Assembly (NCBI RefSeq): GCF_000317675.1
Contig: NC_019776.1
Location: 2,790,001 to 2,854,000 of the forward strand
Reading direction: 5' to 3'
Length of the DNA stretch: 64,000 nucleotides
From: Cyanobacterium aponinum PCC 10605
GTDB lineage: Bacteria > Cyanobacteriota > Cyanobacteriia > Cyanobacteriales > Cyanobacteriaceae
The notes under the pieces: generated by a model
The model's input: only the letters and a program-made list of their open reading frames with translations
The model's database searches: none
Told to the model about the DNA's origin: nothing
Program-made: the position numbers and the translations under genes
Shown: positions 55,849 through 64,000 of the stretch, in pieces
How the letters are laid out: each line of letters opens with the position of its first letter
Numbering within the stretch: position 1 is the stretch's first letter

Positions 55849-58800
55849 TTAGCTATCCAAGACTTTTTTTTCAAAGGTTTTAATAACAACATATAAAATA
55901 GGAGCAATGACTAAACTTAAAATTGTGGCTACTAAGTAACCGCCAAAACTAACAGTACCGATAGACCAACGACTTAACGCCCCTGCACCGGAAGCCATCA
56001 TTAGAGGGATATAACCCACAATTCCCGATAGAGAAGTCATCATAATCGGACGAAAACGAGATTTAGCAGACTCGATCGCCGCTTTGGTAAAATCAAAACC
56101 AAGATCCACATTCAAGTTAGCTTGTTCCACAATGAGAATGGCGTTTTTCGATGCCATACCGATTAACATGAGTAAACCCACTTGAGCGTAAATATCGTTA
56201 CTGATGACGGGGAAAAAACCCCCTAGTTGCATATTCGATCGCAACCAGATGGCAACCAATGCCCCTAAAGTGGAAAGAGGTACAGTTAACATGATGATAG
56301 TAGGATCGATATAACTTTCATATTGAGCGGCTAAAACGAGGAAAACCAAGACAAAGCCCAAACCGAAAATCAAAATTGTGGCACTACCCGCAGATAATTC
56401 CTCCAACGCACTCCCTGTCCATTCATAACCAATACCATTCGGTAAAACTTCCGTCGCAACTTCTTCCATTACTTTGATAGCTTGGCCTGAACTAAACCCA
56501 CCCGCAGGAGAGGCTTGAATTTTGACAGAAGAATAAACGTTATAGTGGGTGAGAGTGGGAGGATAGTTGATATTCTGCACATTAATTAAATTTTTGAGGG
56601 CGATCTGTTGACCATCCCTGGAGTTAACGTATAAAGTGTTAATATCTTCGGGGTTCGCTCGAAACTCAGATTCAACTTGGGCATAAACACGGTACGATCA
56701 ATTGGCAAACACAAAATCATTAACATAGCGAGAGCCGATATAGGTTTGTAAAGTGTTTAAAACTTCGGATACATCCACATTCAAAGCATTAATTTTATCT
56801 CGATTGAGATCGATTTGTTGTTGATCTGTATAGAAGGTAAACTGAGTGAAAACTCCTTGCAATTCTGGTCTTTCATTGGCAGTAGCTAAGTATTTTTGAG
56901 CCGCTTCGATCATATTTGCCATCGGTAAACCTGTACGGTTTTGCAACTGTAATTCCAAGCCCCCTGTAGCACTCAAACCATCCACCGCAGGAGCGTTAAC
57001 AGCTACCGCTCTTGAGCCTGTCATTGTTGCTTTTAACTCTTGATTCAGTTTGCGTAAAATTCCGAAAGCAGATTGCGGGGCAGACGGGCGCTCTTCCCAA
57101 GGTGTTAAACGCCCGAAAAACAGGTATTTGTTATAGTTATTACCATCAAAACTTGTTCCTGCAATGCCTAAATAACCTTTAACCTCTGGTATTTCTGCTA
57201 AAATTCCATTTACTTTATTTACCTCCTCACGGGTATAGTTAAGGGAAGTATTAGAAGGAGAATTACCAATAATAAAAAAGTATCCCTGATCTTCTTCAGG
57301 AATAAACCCAGACGGTATGACAGTGTACATAAAAGCCGTTGCCGCTAACCCTGCCACGAAAATGATCATAATCAGGGATTTGACGTTAGTGAGGGCATTA
57401 ATGAAGTTACCGTAGGCGGTTTCAATCCATCCGAAAACCGTATTAAAGAGACGAAAAAACCAACCAAAGAGAAAGTTAAATGTTTTGTCAATAACATCGG
57501 GAGGAGCGTTACGAGGGCGTAAAATTAGGGATGATAAAGTAGGAGAAAGGGTAAGGGCGTTAAAAGTAGAAAATATGATCGCCGCCGATAATGTCACCGC
57601 AAATTGTCGATAAACAATGCCTGTTGTACCGGGGAAAAACATAACAGGAACAAATACAGCTAACTGGGTTAAAGAAGAAGCTAAAACCGCTCCTCCTAAC
57701 TCCTCCATTGCATCGAGAGAGGCTTGTAACGGCTGCATTCCCTCAGACATTTTGACTTGCACCGCTTCCACAATTACCACTGCATCATCGGTAACAGTGC
57801 CGATTGCCAAAATAATCCCAAACAGAGTTAGTAAGTTTAACTCTAAACCAAACACTAACACCGCCGCTAGTGAACCAATCATCGCCACAGGCATAGCAAT
57901 GGCAGGAATAATGGCTAAACGCCAATTCTGCAAAAAGATCATAATGGTAATAATGGCGTAAAAAATTGCCTCGAATGTGTTATTCTTTACATCTGCAATG
58001 GCTACATTAACAAAATCGGTGGTATCACAAGCCACATCAACCTTTAAACCGGGGGGAAAATTCTCCTGTAACTCAGCAATTTTAGCCTTAATGGCTTCTC
58101 CCGTAGCTAAAGCATTTGTGCCGGGTAACTGATACACTGCAAAACCGACGGCAGGTTGATTGTTGTATTTTGCATCTAAATCATAGTTTTCTGCCCCTAA
58201 TTCAATCTTTGCCACATCCTTCAGTCTAATTATAGTACCATTGTCTCCTGTTTGAATAACAATTTCTCCAGCTTCTTCTACAGTTTTGAAGCGTCCTGAA
58301 CTACGCAAAGGAATTTCAAATTGTTGCTCAGATAAAGAGGGTTCTTGTCCAATACGTCCTGCACCTACTTGTAAGTTTTGATTTTGAATTGCTGTGACTA
58401 CGTCATTGGCAGATAAATCCCGAGCGGCTAGTTTATAAGGGTCAAGCCAAATCCGCATGGCATATTTACGCTCCCCAAAGATGGTAATTGATCCTACCCC
58501 AAAAATACGCTTAATTTCGTCCGTAACAAATAGATCAACGTAATTGCTGACGAATACCGTATCATAGATGGGTTTTCCTTGCTCATTTTGGTCCGCATAA
58601 AAGGCATAGGCAAGAAGTATATTCGGGGAGGCTTTATCAACTTTTACCCCTGTTTGTTTCACGGAGTCAGGTAAACGAGGCTCGGCTAAGGATACCCTAT
58701 TTTGTACGTTAACTTGTGCCTGATTGCGATCGATATTTGTGGGAAAAGCAACGGTAATATTCGTCACCCCGTCATTACTGGTGTTAGAAGTAATATACTT

Positions 58801-59031
58801 CATATTTTCTACCCCGTTAATTTCCCGTTCAATGATGGTAGTAACGGTGTCTTCTGCGGTTTTAGCATCCGCACCATTATAAGTGGCAGTTACTTTCACC
58901 TGAGTGGGTGCTAATTGTGGTAATTTCGCCACAGGTAACAAAGGAAAAGCGATCGCACCTGCTAAGATAATGACTAAAGAACAAACCGTAGCTAATACTG
59001 GTCGTTTAATAAAAGTGCTAGAAATACTCAT
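55849..59031 (-). pseudogene. RND multidrug efflux pump (AcrB/MexB-like) interrupted by one TGA
   Basis: The first 777 codons (59031 to 56698) read MSISSTFIKRPVLATVCSLV to YVNDFVFAN. A TGA at 56698-56700 follows, then the same frame continues SYRVYAQVESEFRANPEDIN and NVQNINYPP through to 55849. Together they make about 1060 residues, the normal length of an HAE1-type inner-membrane pump. Both helix bundles and the proton-relay motif GTVTDDAVVIVEAV are intact. The family usually has Arg or Gly at the stop position, so CGA to TGA is the simplest history. There is no membrane-fusion protein gene upstream as usual. An AraC gene lies 1.4 kb away. Confidence 0.88.
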
Positions 59032-59060
59032 CTAAAAATATCTTTTCCTAATGATTGCCA

Positions 59061-59528
59061 CTAAAAACATCCCATAACTGTTGCGGTGTAAGTTTTACCA
59101 AAAGAAGCCACGCCATTCACAAATAAATTAACTTGATAAGGTTGAGTGCTTTTTCGAGGATTAGCAGATACTTTTAAAGGTTGATCAGGGTTTACGGTGT
59201 AACCTTCTTCATTAAAAAACTCGTCAGCCGTTTGATCACTATATTTTAGATACATCCTTATATCAAAACTATTATCATCTTTGGAAGTAACCGTCACTAC
59301 ATAACGCTTAAAACTCTCTCCTCCAGGTACAGCCCAATCAGTATTCCAATTACTATTCGTAATATTACCAAAACGGGTGGGAATGGTAGGTTGAGAAACG
59401 GTTTTGGTGACTGTGCTTCCTTCTCCCCCAACTAAGGGAAGGGGTTTACAAGTTTCCGCTCTAATGGGGACTATTAAACTACAAAAAAAGAGACTAAAAA
59501 AAGACAATAAAATTAGTGGAGAAAACAT
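59061..59528 (-). CDS. Small secreted protein of unknown function
   Basis: The 155-residue product has a signal peptide (LILLSFFSLFFCSLIVPIRA, cleaved about residue 24). The mature part is beta-rich with QPTIPTRFGNITNSNWNTDW, a WAVPGGESFKRYVVTVTSKD stretch and KVSANPRKSTQPYQVNLF, ending MGCF. Two cysteines (near residue 27 and 154) would link the two ends. It lies 30 bp upstream of the RND gene in the same direction, in the place where a membrane-fusion protein would be expected, but has no such similarity. Confidence 0.7.
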   Translation of the reverse strand: MFSPLILLSFFSLFFCSLIVPIRAETCKPLPLVGGEGSTVTKTVSQPTIPTRFGNITNSNWNTDWAVPGGESFKRYVVTVTSKDDNSFDIRMYLKYSDQTADEFFNEEGYTVNPDQPLKVSANPRKSTQPYQVNLFVNGVASFGKTYTATVMGCF

Positions 59529-59774
59529 AATAATTATACTAAAGTTTAATAAAAATTTAATAATTCTTTAATGATTAAAAAAATGGTTTTTAAGTTAATC
59601 TTAAAGTTTTTAAATCTAAAATGACTCATCATTTTGTGCCAAATATATTAAAAAATATAAAGACAAAAAATATTAAACTATTTTGTAAAAAAATAAAGAT
59701 AATATGACAAGATTAACTCTAAATAAGTCATAATTGAATTTATTACCAATTTATTATTATCTTTTTAGAAGAAA

Positions 59775-60437
59775 ATGTTTTTTAAAATAACTTATTTATT
59801 AGTTGCAGGAATTGCATCTTTAACTTTAATTTCAGGAGTAAAAGCACAAACTTTTACAGATATAAAAGGCAATCCTTATGAACAAGAAATCAACAGAGCA
59901 ACAGAATTAAATATCGTTGCTGGTTTTCCTAATCAAACTTTTCGCCCTAACCAACCAGTAAAGAGAGAAGAGGCTATTTCTATGATTGTTGAGGCTTTAG
60001 GCACATTAACGGAAATTGATCTCAAAGAAGCTCCTACCACCAGAACTCGTCCTTATTTAGATGTAGATGAAAATCGCTGGAGTTATGATAAGATCACATG
60101 GGCTCAGTGGAATATTCAGCCTGAAGGTTCAGCCACGGGTAATTTTCGCCCTGATGATTACATTACTAGAACTGAATTGGTGGACTTTTTGAGAAGGGCG
60201 GCGGAATTTTTGCAAGTTAAGCTCGGTAAATCCTCTTTTCTGACTCCTACTGTTAAGGAAATTACTTTCTCTGACGTTTCTGGGTACGAATTGCAATTAA
60301 CCCGTCAAATGTCAGCTTATTGTAATGTGGCATCTGCTCTTAATGAAAAGGGCGATAAATTTGCACCAAAAAAATCTGCCAATAGAGATTATACGGCGGC
60401 GGCGATCATAAGAATGTTAGATTGTGTGAACAAATAA
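59775..60437 (+). CDS. SLH-domain surface protein
   Basis: The 220-residue protein has a signal peptide ending VKAQ (residue 25), then S-layer homology repeats. The first is FTDIKGNPYEQEINRATELN with IVAGFPNQTFRPNQPVKREE. The second is YLDVDENRWSYDKITWAQWN with GNFRPDDYITRTELVDFLRR. A third, degraded one is near the end (FSDVSGYELQLTRQMSAYCN). SLH domains anchor proteins to the peptidoglycan-linked polymer of the cyanobacterial envelope. No catalytic domain is attached, so it may be a structural or adaptor protein. Confidence 0.9.
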   Translation: MFFKITYLLVAGIASLTLISGVKAQTFTDIKGNPYEQEINRATELNIVAGFPNQTFRPNQPVKREEAISMIVEALGTLTEIDLKEAPTTRTRPYLDVDENRWSYDKITWAQWNIQPEGSATGNFRPDDYITRTELVDFLRRAAEFLQVKLGKSSFLTPTVKEITFSDVSGYELQLTRQMSAYCNVASALNEKGDKFAPKKSANRDYTAAAIIRMLDCVNK

Positions 60438-60461
60438 AAGCGACCCTGAGTAGGGGAATAA

Positions 60462-61499
60462 ATGGAGACTAAATCTATGAAAAATTTACCTTTAGTTCGA
60501 GCCAATAGTCTTTTTCCTCTGCTTAAATTTCTCCATGAAAACAGTATTCCTTTAGAGAATTTTTTTTACAAAAGCACTATTCCCGAAAATATTTTCTCTC
60601 AACCTGAAAACTTACTTTCTCTTCACCAAGTCTTTAATGCGATCGACTCTTTTGCTCATCGTCAGGGGATTGATTACTTGGGAGTTTTGGCTAGTGAAAA
60701 ACTAGAAATAGAGGATCTGGGTTTATTTGGTAAGATTCTTCGTCAGTCTTTTACGGGTTATGATTTGTTAAGAACCATTATTACTTTATTAAGTAAAACT
60801 TATAGTTCAGGAGTAAGGGTATGGTTAAAGGAAGAGAATGATGTTATTTGGTTTAATCATCAATATCCTAATCTTCAATACGATAAAAACCGACAAGGGG
60901 GTTATTATGCCTTTTTTCTTCACTTTCAGGCAATACGATCAATGATTGGTTTTGACTGGTATCCCACGGATTTGTATTTTCAAGGACAAACAGTGAAAGG
61001 ATTATCTGACATAGATTTATTTTCCCGGTCTCGAATACATTTTAATCAACGGTATAATTCTATTGGCATTTCGAAGAATGTCCTCTATTTACCCCTTAAA
61101 AGGGAGTCTCAGAATATTGATTATAATGAGGAGCAAGACTTATACGAACATTTGATTTCCTCCTCTCCTGATGTTGATTTTAGTAAAGCATTGCAACAAT
61201 TAATTCGCTCTCAATTATTGGGTGGTAATATTCAGATACAAACTATCGCTGATGCGATCGGGATGAGTAAAAGGAGTTTGCAAAGGTGTTTAGGGGATCG
61301 AGGTTTAAGTTACTTTCATTTATTAGATCAAGTTCGATTTCAATTAGCGGTGGAATGGTTGAAAGATACTAATATACCCATTGGGGAAATTGCCTTTGAA
61401 CTTCATTACAGTGAAATCAATAGTTTTACAAGATCATTTAAGCGATGGACAGGCGTAACACCAAGTGATTATCGTTATAGATTGCACTCAACGAGGTAA
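60462..61499 (+). CDS. AraC-family transcriptional regulator
   Basis: The 345-residue protein has an N-terminal ligand-binding region of OruR type (residues 8-210, VRANSLFPLLKFLHENSIPL) and a C-terminal double helix-turn-helix: IQTIADAIGMSKRSLQRCLG and FELHYSEINSFTRSFKRWTG, then VTPSDYR. ATG at 60462 is used; an in-frame ATG at 60477 is a possible alternative. It starts 24 bp after the SLH gene and may be co-transcribed. Regulators of this kind often control nearby efflux or envelope genes; the disabled RND pump on the opposite strand is one candidate. Confidence 0.9.
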   Translation: METKSMKNLPLVRANSLFPLLKFLHENSIPLENFFYKSTIPENIFSQPENLLSLHQVFNAIDSFAHRQGIDYLGVLASEKLEIEDLGLFGKILRQSFTGYDLLRTIITLLSKTYSSGVRVWLKEENDVIWFNHQYPNLQYDKNRQGGYYAFFLHFQAIRSMIGFDWYPTDLYFQGQTVKGLSDIDLFSRSRIHFNQRYNSIGISKNVLYLPLKRESQNIDYNEEQDLYEHLISSSPDVDFSKALQQLIRSQLLGGNIQIQTIADAIGMSKRSLQRCLGDRGLSYFHLLDQVRFQLAVEWLKDTNIPIGEIAFELHYSEINSFTRSFKRWTGVTPSDYRYRLHSTR

Positions 61500-61561
61500 T
61501 AATTTGTATTTTTTTTCCTTTTCCTATCCCCATCTGTATTTTTAATTCTCCCAATATAATT

Positions 61562-61798
61562 ATGAATGGAAAGCGTATTTTATTTTCAGCTATCATTACG
61601 GGGATGATTGGTTTTGTCGCCGGTGTCGGCATTGCTAAGTATGGACAAGCCAATGAAACAAGTTTAAAGTACGATCGAGTCGTTTATCGTAATTGGGTGC
61701 GATCGTATGGTAGGGCTGGATTCGCTATTGGTTTTGTCGTCGGGGCAGGACAAGAGTATTTGAGACAAGCAAAAAAACAAAGAGATAAGGAATTATAA
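61562..61798 (+). CDS. Small membrane protein of unknown function
   Basis: The 78-residue product has one N-terminal membrane segment (ILFSAIITGMIGFVAGVGIA) and a second short Gly-rich hydrophobic stretch (YGRAGFAIGFVVGAGQEYL), followed by a basic C-terminus. Glycine spacing in both helices suggests they pack together. Family not recognised. It carries HIP1-like sites, so it belongs to the host chromosome rather than to the IS block that begins 150 bp later. Confidence 0.6.
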   Translation: MNGKRILFSAIITGMIGFVAGVGIAKYGQANETSLKYDRVVYRNWVRSYGRAGFAIGFVVGAGQEYLRQAKKQRDKEL

Positions 61799-61952
61799 TA
61801 AAAACACGCCGTTTATTGTCTTAGAGACGTTCAAATTTCGACAAATGTGTTCTGTAAATATAGCGTTTGATAAAGAAGTAGCAAAAACTAGAGAAATTTT
61901 GGTTATCCCTCTTTTGTCAAACTCCGAATCAACTATCAAAAAATAGAAACAA

Positions 61953-63073
61953 TTATCCTATAGGAAAATATAATTTAGAACCATGAGTGATCGATAATAA
62001 ATTATTCAATCCTTCTAATAATCCTGATGAATTTACCATTTTTAACCATGGTGTTATTAACCAAAATAAGACTAATGGCTCAATCATCATCATTATTTTC
62101 TTTAAACTTGTTTTCCAACTATTTATTTGCTCTTTTTCTTCTATTTCCTCTTTCTTTTCTTCTTCTGAAAATAGTAATTCTCTCAATGGTTTTGTTTGTA
62201 AACTTACCATGGTATAAACACTATTTATTAGTCCCCACCATTTCTCAATACTTTCTATTTTTGTTAGTCGATAATCTTTCCATCCTAATTCTTGTTTACA
62301 TTGTCTAAATCCATATTCTACCCATGTCCTTTGACCATACAAATCTCCTAATCTTTTCTTCAAATTTCCCTGACAATTTGTCCTCACAAAACTTGTTGAA
62401 TTTTTCGGTAAATTTTCTGTATCTGTGGTCATTTCCCAGTATGTTATTCTCCTTTTTTTTCCATAAATTATTTCTCTTATGTATCTTGTTTCTCTTTTTC
62501 CATCCCTAAATGTCCTAGTAAATTTACACCATTTATTTGCTCTAACTCTTTCATTTGCTCCCATCCACACCCCATGATTCTTTCTAATCGATACCACATA
62601 TTCCAGTTTTAACTCTTCTAATACTTCCAAAAAACTACTACTTTCACCATATAAGCTATCTGCTAACACTATTTCTATTTCTAATCCTAATTCCTTTAAT
62701 TCTCTTACCATTTCTCCTGCTATTGCTGTCTTTGTTTTATATTTATCTCCTACTTTTAATCTTGACTTTGGTTTATATATTTTTGTCATTAATGGAAAGG
62801 TTATATTCTGATAAACACCATAGACATTAACTGAAACTATTCCTTGATCTATTTTCCCCACATTTCCTAAATATTGTCGAGCAGTATAGTCTGTTTTATT
62901 ACCTTTTTTTCTATCTCCTGTTTCATCTACTATGAGAATGATTTTTTTCCCCTGCAATATCTCTACTAATTTATTTAATCTTCTATTGATCCACTATTCT
63001 ATTGATCCACTAAAGGTATAGTGGGTTCTGGAGTTCGAGGCAAATGTTTACTAACTTGCTCTGCTACATCCAT
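61953..63073 (-). pseudogene. IS701-family transposase, N-terminal domain deleted
   Basis: The ATG at 63073 opens MDVAEQVSKHLPRTPEPTIP and LVDQ, then stops. From about 62997 the reading frame resumes WINRRLNKLVEI and continues 334 codons. The catalytic DDE residues are intact: VDETGDRKKG, VLADSLYGESS, and WVEYGFRQCKQELGWKDYR. Full-length relatives have about 70-80 residues between the PLVDQ-type segment and RRLNKL; these are missing. The junction carries two tandem 16-bp copies of TAGTGGATCAATAGAA. The element is probably immobile by itself. Confidence 0.82.
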
Positions 63074-63284
63074 TATCATCTAAGCCTCCCAAGTTCCATT
63101 TCTCTTTTTCTTCTATTATTTTATCTCGGAACATGACAAAAAAGGGATTATTTAGTTTCCAACTTTATTCTCTAGTTTCTAACTTTATTATTCGGTTTCC
63201 AACTTTGTTTAAAATTATATAACTTTATTTTTTAATATACGACTTTATTTTAAACTGATAATTCCAAACAAAAACCCTGAAAAG
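63074..63284. repeat. Spacer with tandem degenerate TTTCCAACTTTAT units
   Basis: Between 63148 and 63250 the phrase TTTCCAACTTTAT recurs five times with changes (AGTTTCCAACTTTATTCTCT, AGTTTCTAACTTTATTATTC, GGTTTCCAACTTTG and weaker copies), in units of about 21 bp. It lies between the two degraded insertion sequences. Confidence 0.6.
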
Positions 63285-63662
63285 CTATGCCATAGCTGAA
63301 ACCCCTAGAAAATCGTGCTGAAAATGCTCTTTAATTACATCAGGTAACTTAGTTGTTGATTCTATTTTTTTCATTATTTGCGTCAATGATAAACGACTTA
63401 AACTAGGCATAAACTGCATTGATAACAGTATTAAATACATTATTACTTTAATTAATAATCCTATATAAATTCCCTGTTTCCTTAATTTCATCTCCGCAAT
63501 TTTTAGTACCGATTTTAACATTTTCCAAAACTGTTCAATAATATTGTGTGCAGACCATATCCGCCATATTTCTACTCCTCTCAACGATATACTACTTAAA
63601 TCCATCAATAAATAACAACTACTATTACTTTTTTGAAAAAATAACAAATTTGGCTCTATCAC
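63285..63662 (-). pseudogene. C-terminal fragment of a transposase
   Basis: A 125-codon frame without a proper start (GTG after an upstream stop) encodes VEIWRIWSAHNIIEQFWKML, SVLKIAEMKLRKQGIYIGLL and IKVIMYLILLSMQF. The pattern of a Glu-containing helix followed by a hydrophobic C-terminal domain fits the end of a DDE transposase. I cannot assign a family. Its upstream edge begins the repeat shared with 4135-4320. Confidence 0.55.
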
Positions 63663-63846
63663 TTTGAGTATGTAAATTATTAGTTAGGGTAGGCAAGAGG
63701 CAAGAGGCAATAGGCAATAGGGGATTATTAAATAATAATTTATAAACTTTTAGTTTTTGTTTTACTATAAACACTATTCAATAAAGGTTATGGAAGTTAT
63801 TTTCTGTTAATTTATCATAATCACTGTAGAAGAACCACAAATTTAA
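63654..63846 (-). repeat. Insertion-sequence segment also present at 4135-4320
   Basis: It starts CTCTATCACTTTGAGTATGT, includes GGCAAGAGGC heptamer-like repeats and TTATTAAATAATAATTTATA, and ends inside the frame at 63778. The copy 59 kb away has lost a few repeat units. Confidence 0.75.
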
Positions 63847-63996
63847 CTCCCCAAAAGTCGGATTTGACAATTGTTTTCTCACACAAGGCACATCTATTCC
63901 CCATTGATTTTCTTGATAATCCACTCTTTTTTTCCATTCACTTCCTTTTCCTTTAAAATCTTCTCCTTCAAATACATAACTACTTTTCCCTGCCAT
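63778..63996 (-). pseudogene. Short transposase-associated frame
   Basis: The 72-codon frame reads MAGKSSYVFEGEDFKGKGSE to NLWFFYSDYDKLTENNFHNL. It lies upstream of, and in the same direction as, the fragment at 63285-63662 with a stop-filled gap between. It may be the start of the same broken transposase. A decayed copy of its end is at about 4262-4320. Confidence 0.45.
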
Positions 63997-64000
63997 AATA

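Noticed and set aside
56698-56700. Selenocysteine or programmed read-through at the TGA in the RND gene
   Set aside because: There is no SECIS-like hairpin directly after it and no selenoprotein of this family is known; nonsense mutation is simpler.

Overview
The window is chromosome from a low-GC, probably unicellular cyanobacterium, closest in style to Cyanobacterium, Geminocystis or Cyanothece-like genomes. The evidence is more than twenty HIP1 octamers (GCGATCGC) counted by eye, cyanobacteria-restricted families (COP23, Ycf34, DUF3370, a DUF3120-like protein, CcaA, FutA, phycobilin-type GAF chemoreceptors) and heptanucleotide tandem repeats between genes. No tRNA, rRNA or CRISPR array was found.

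Layout. 1-1550: an incomplete IS200/IS605-type end with tnpB, a divergent ribbon-helix-helix gene and an inserted MITE-like element. 1.6-6.7 kb: alpha/beta hydrolase, rpe, a K+ channel and a PhoX-type phosphatase behind a candidate Pho box. 6.8-13.3 kb: the most unusual block, with three secreted COP23 proteins, a transmembrane Ser/Thr kinase, a secreted metacaspase-like protein and a further secreted protein. 13.5-19.7 kb: a peptide ABC permease, an RNase II/R-like protein lacking canonical catalytic residues, a proline-rich protein and a glycosyltransferase. 19.8-28 kb: a decay and insertion zone around an intact metH, with a frameshifted DUF2267 gene, a broken DNA methyltransferase, a RAYT transposase with REP repeats, and brnTA and hicBA toxin-antitoxin modules, each bracketed by direct repeats copied from an end of metH.

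28-38.5 kb: futA, a GH13 sugar phosphorylase, ccaA, ycf34, a DUF3370 gene, nitroreductase, pirin, LysR and cobK/cbiJ. 38.6-45.5 kb: two tandem chemoreceptors that between them carry three GAF domains with the chromophore-binding signature of cyanobacteriochromes. 46-55 kb: a membrane protein, an SLC13/ArsB-type carrier, a 1.2 kb gene-free stretch, a truncated DUF1704 metalloprotease-like gene, a DUF1400 hydrolase, a Uma2 protein and two exported proteins. 55.1-59.0 kb: an AI-2E-type permease with an internal deletion and an RND pump interrupted by a single TGA. 59-61.8 kb: two exported proteins (one with SLH domains), an AraC regulator and a small membrane protein. 61.9-64 kb: degraded insertion sequences.

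How genes may work together. The COP23/kinase/metacaspase block looks like a cell-envelope sensing or cell-fate module. Four of its products end in the same short tail (CPPILC or a close variant), and the metacaspase and the next protein share a cysteine-bearing module. The two chemoreceptors would feed a phototaxis pathway encoded elsewhere. PhoX, FutA, CcaA and MetH are ordinary acquisition and metabolic functions. Many spacers hold dispersed repeats, so a large part of the non-coding DNA is mobile or repetitive in origin.
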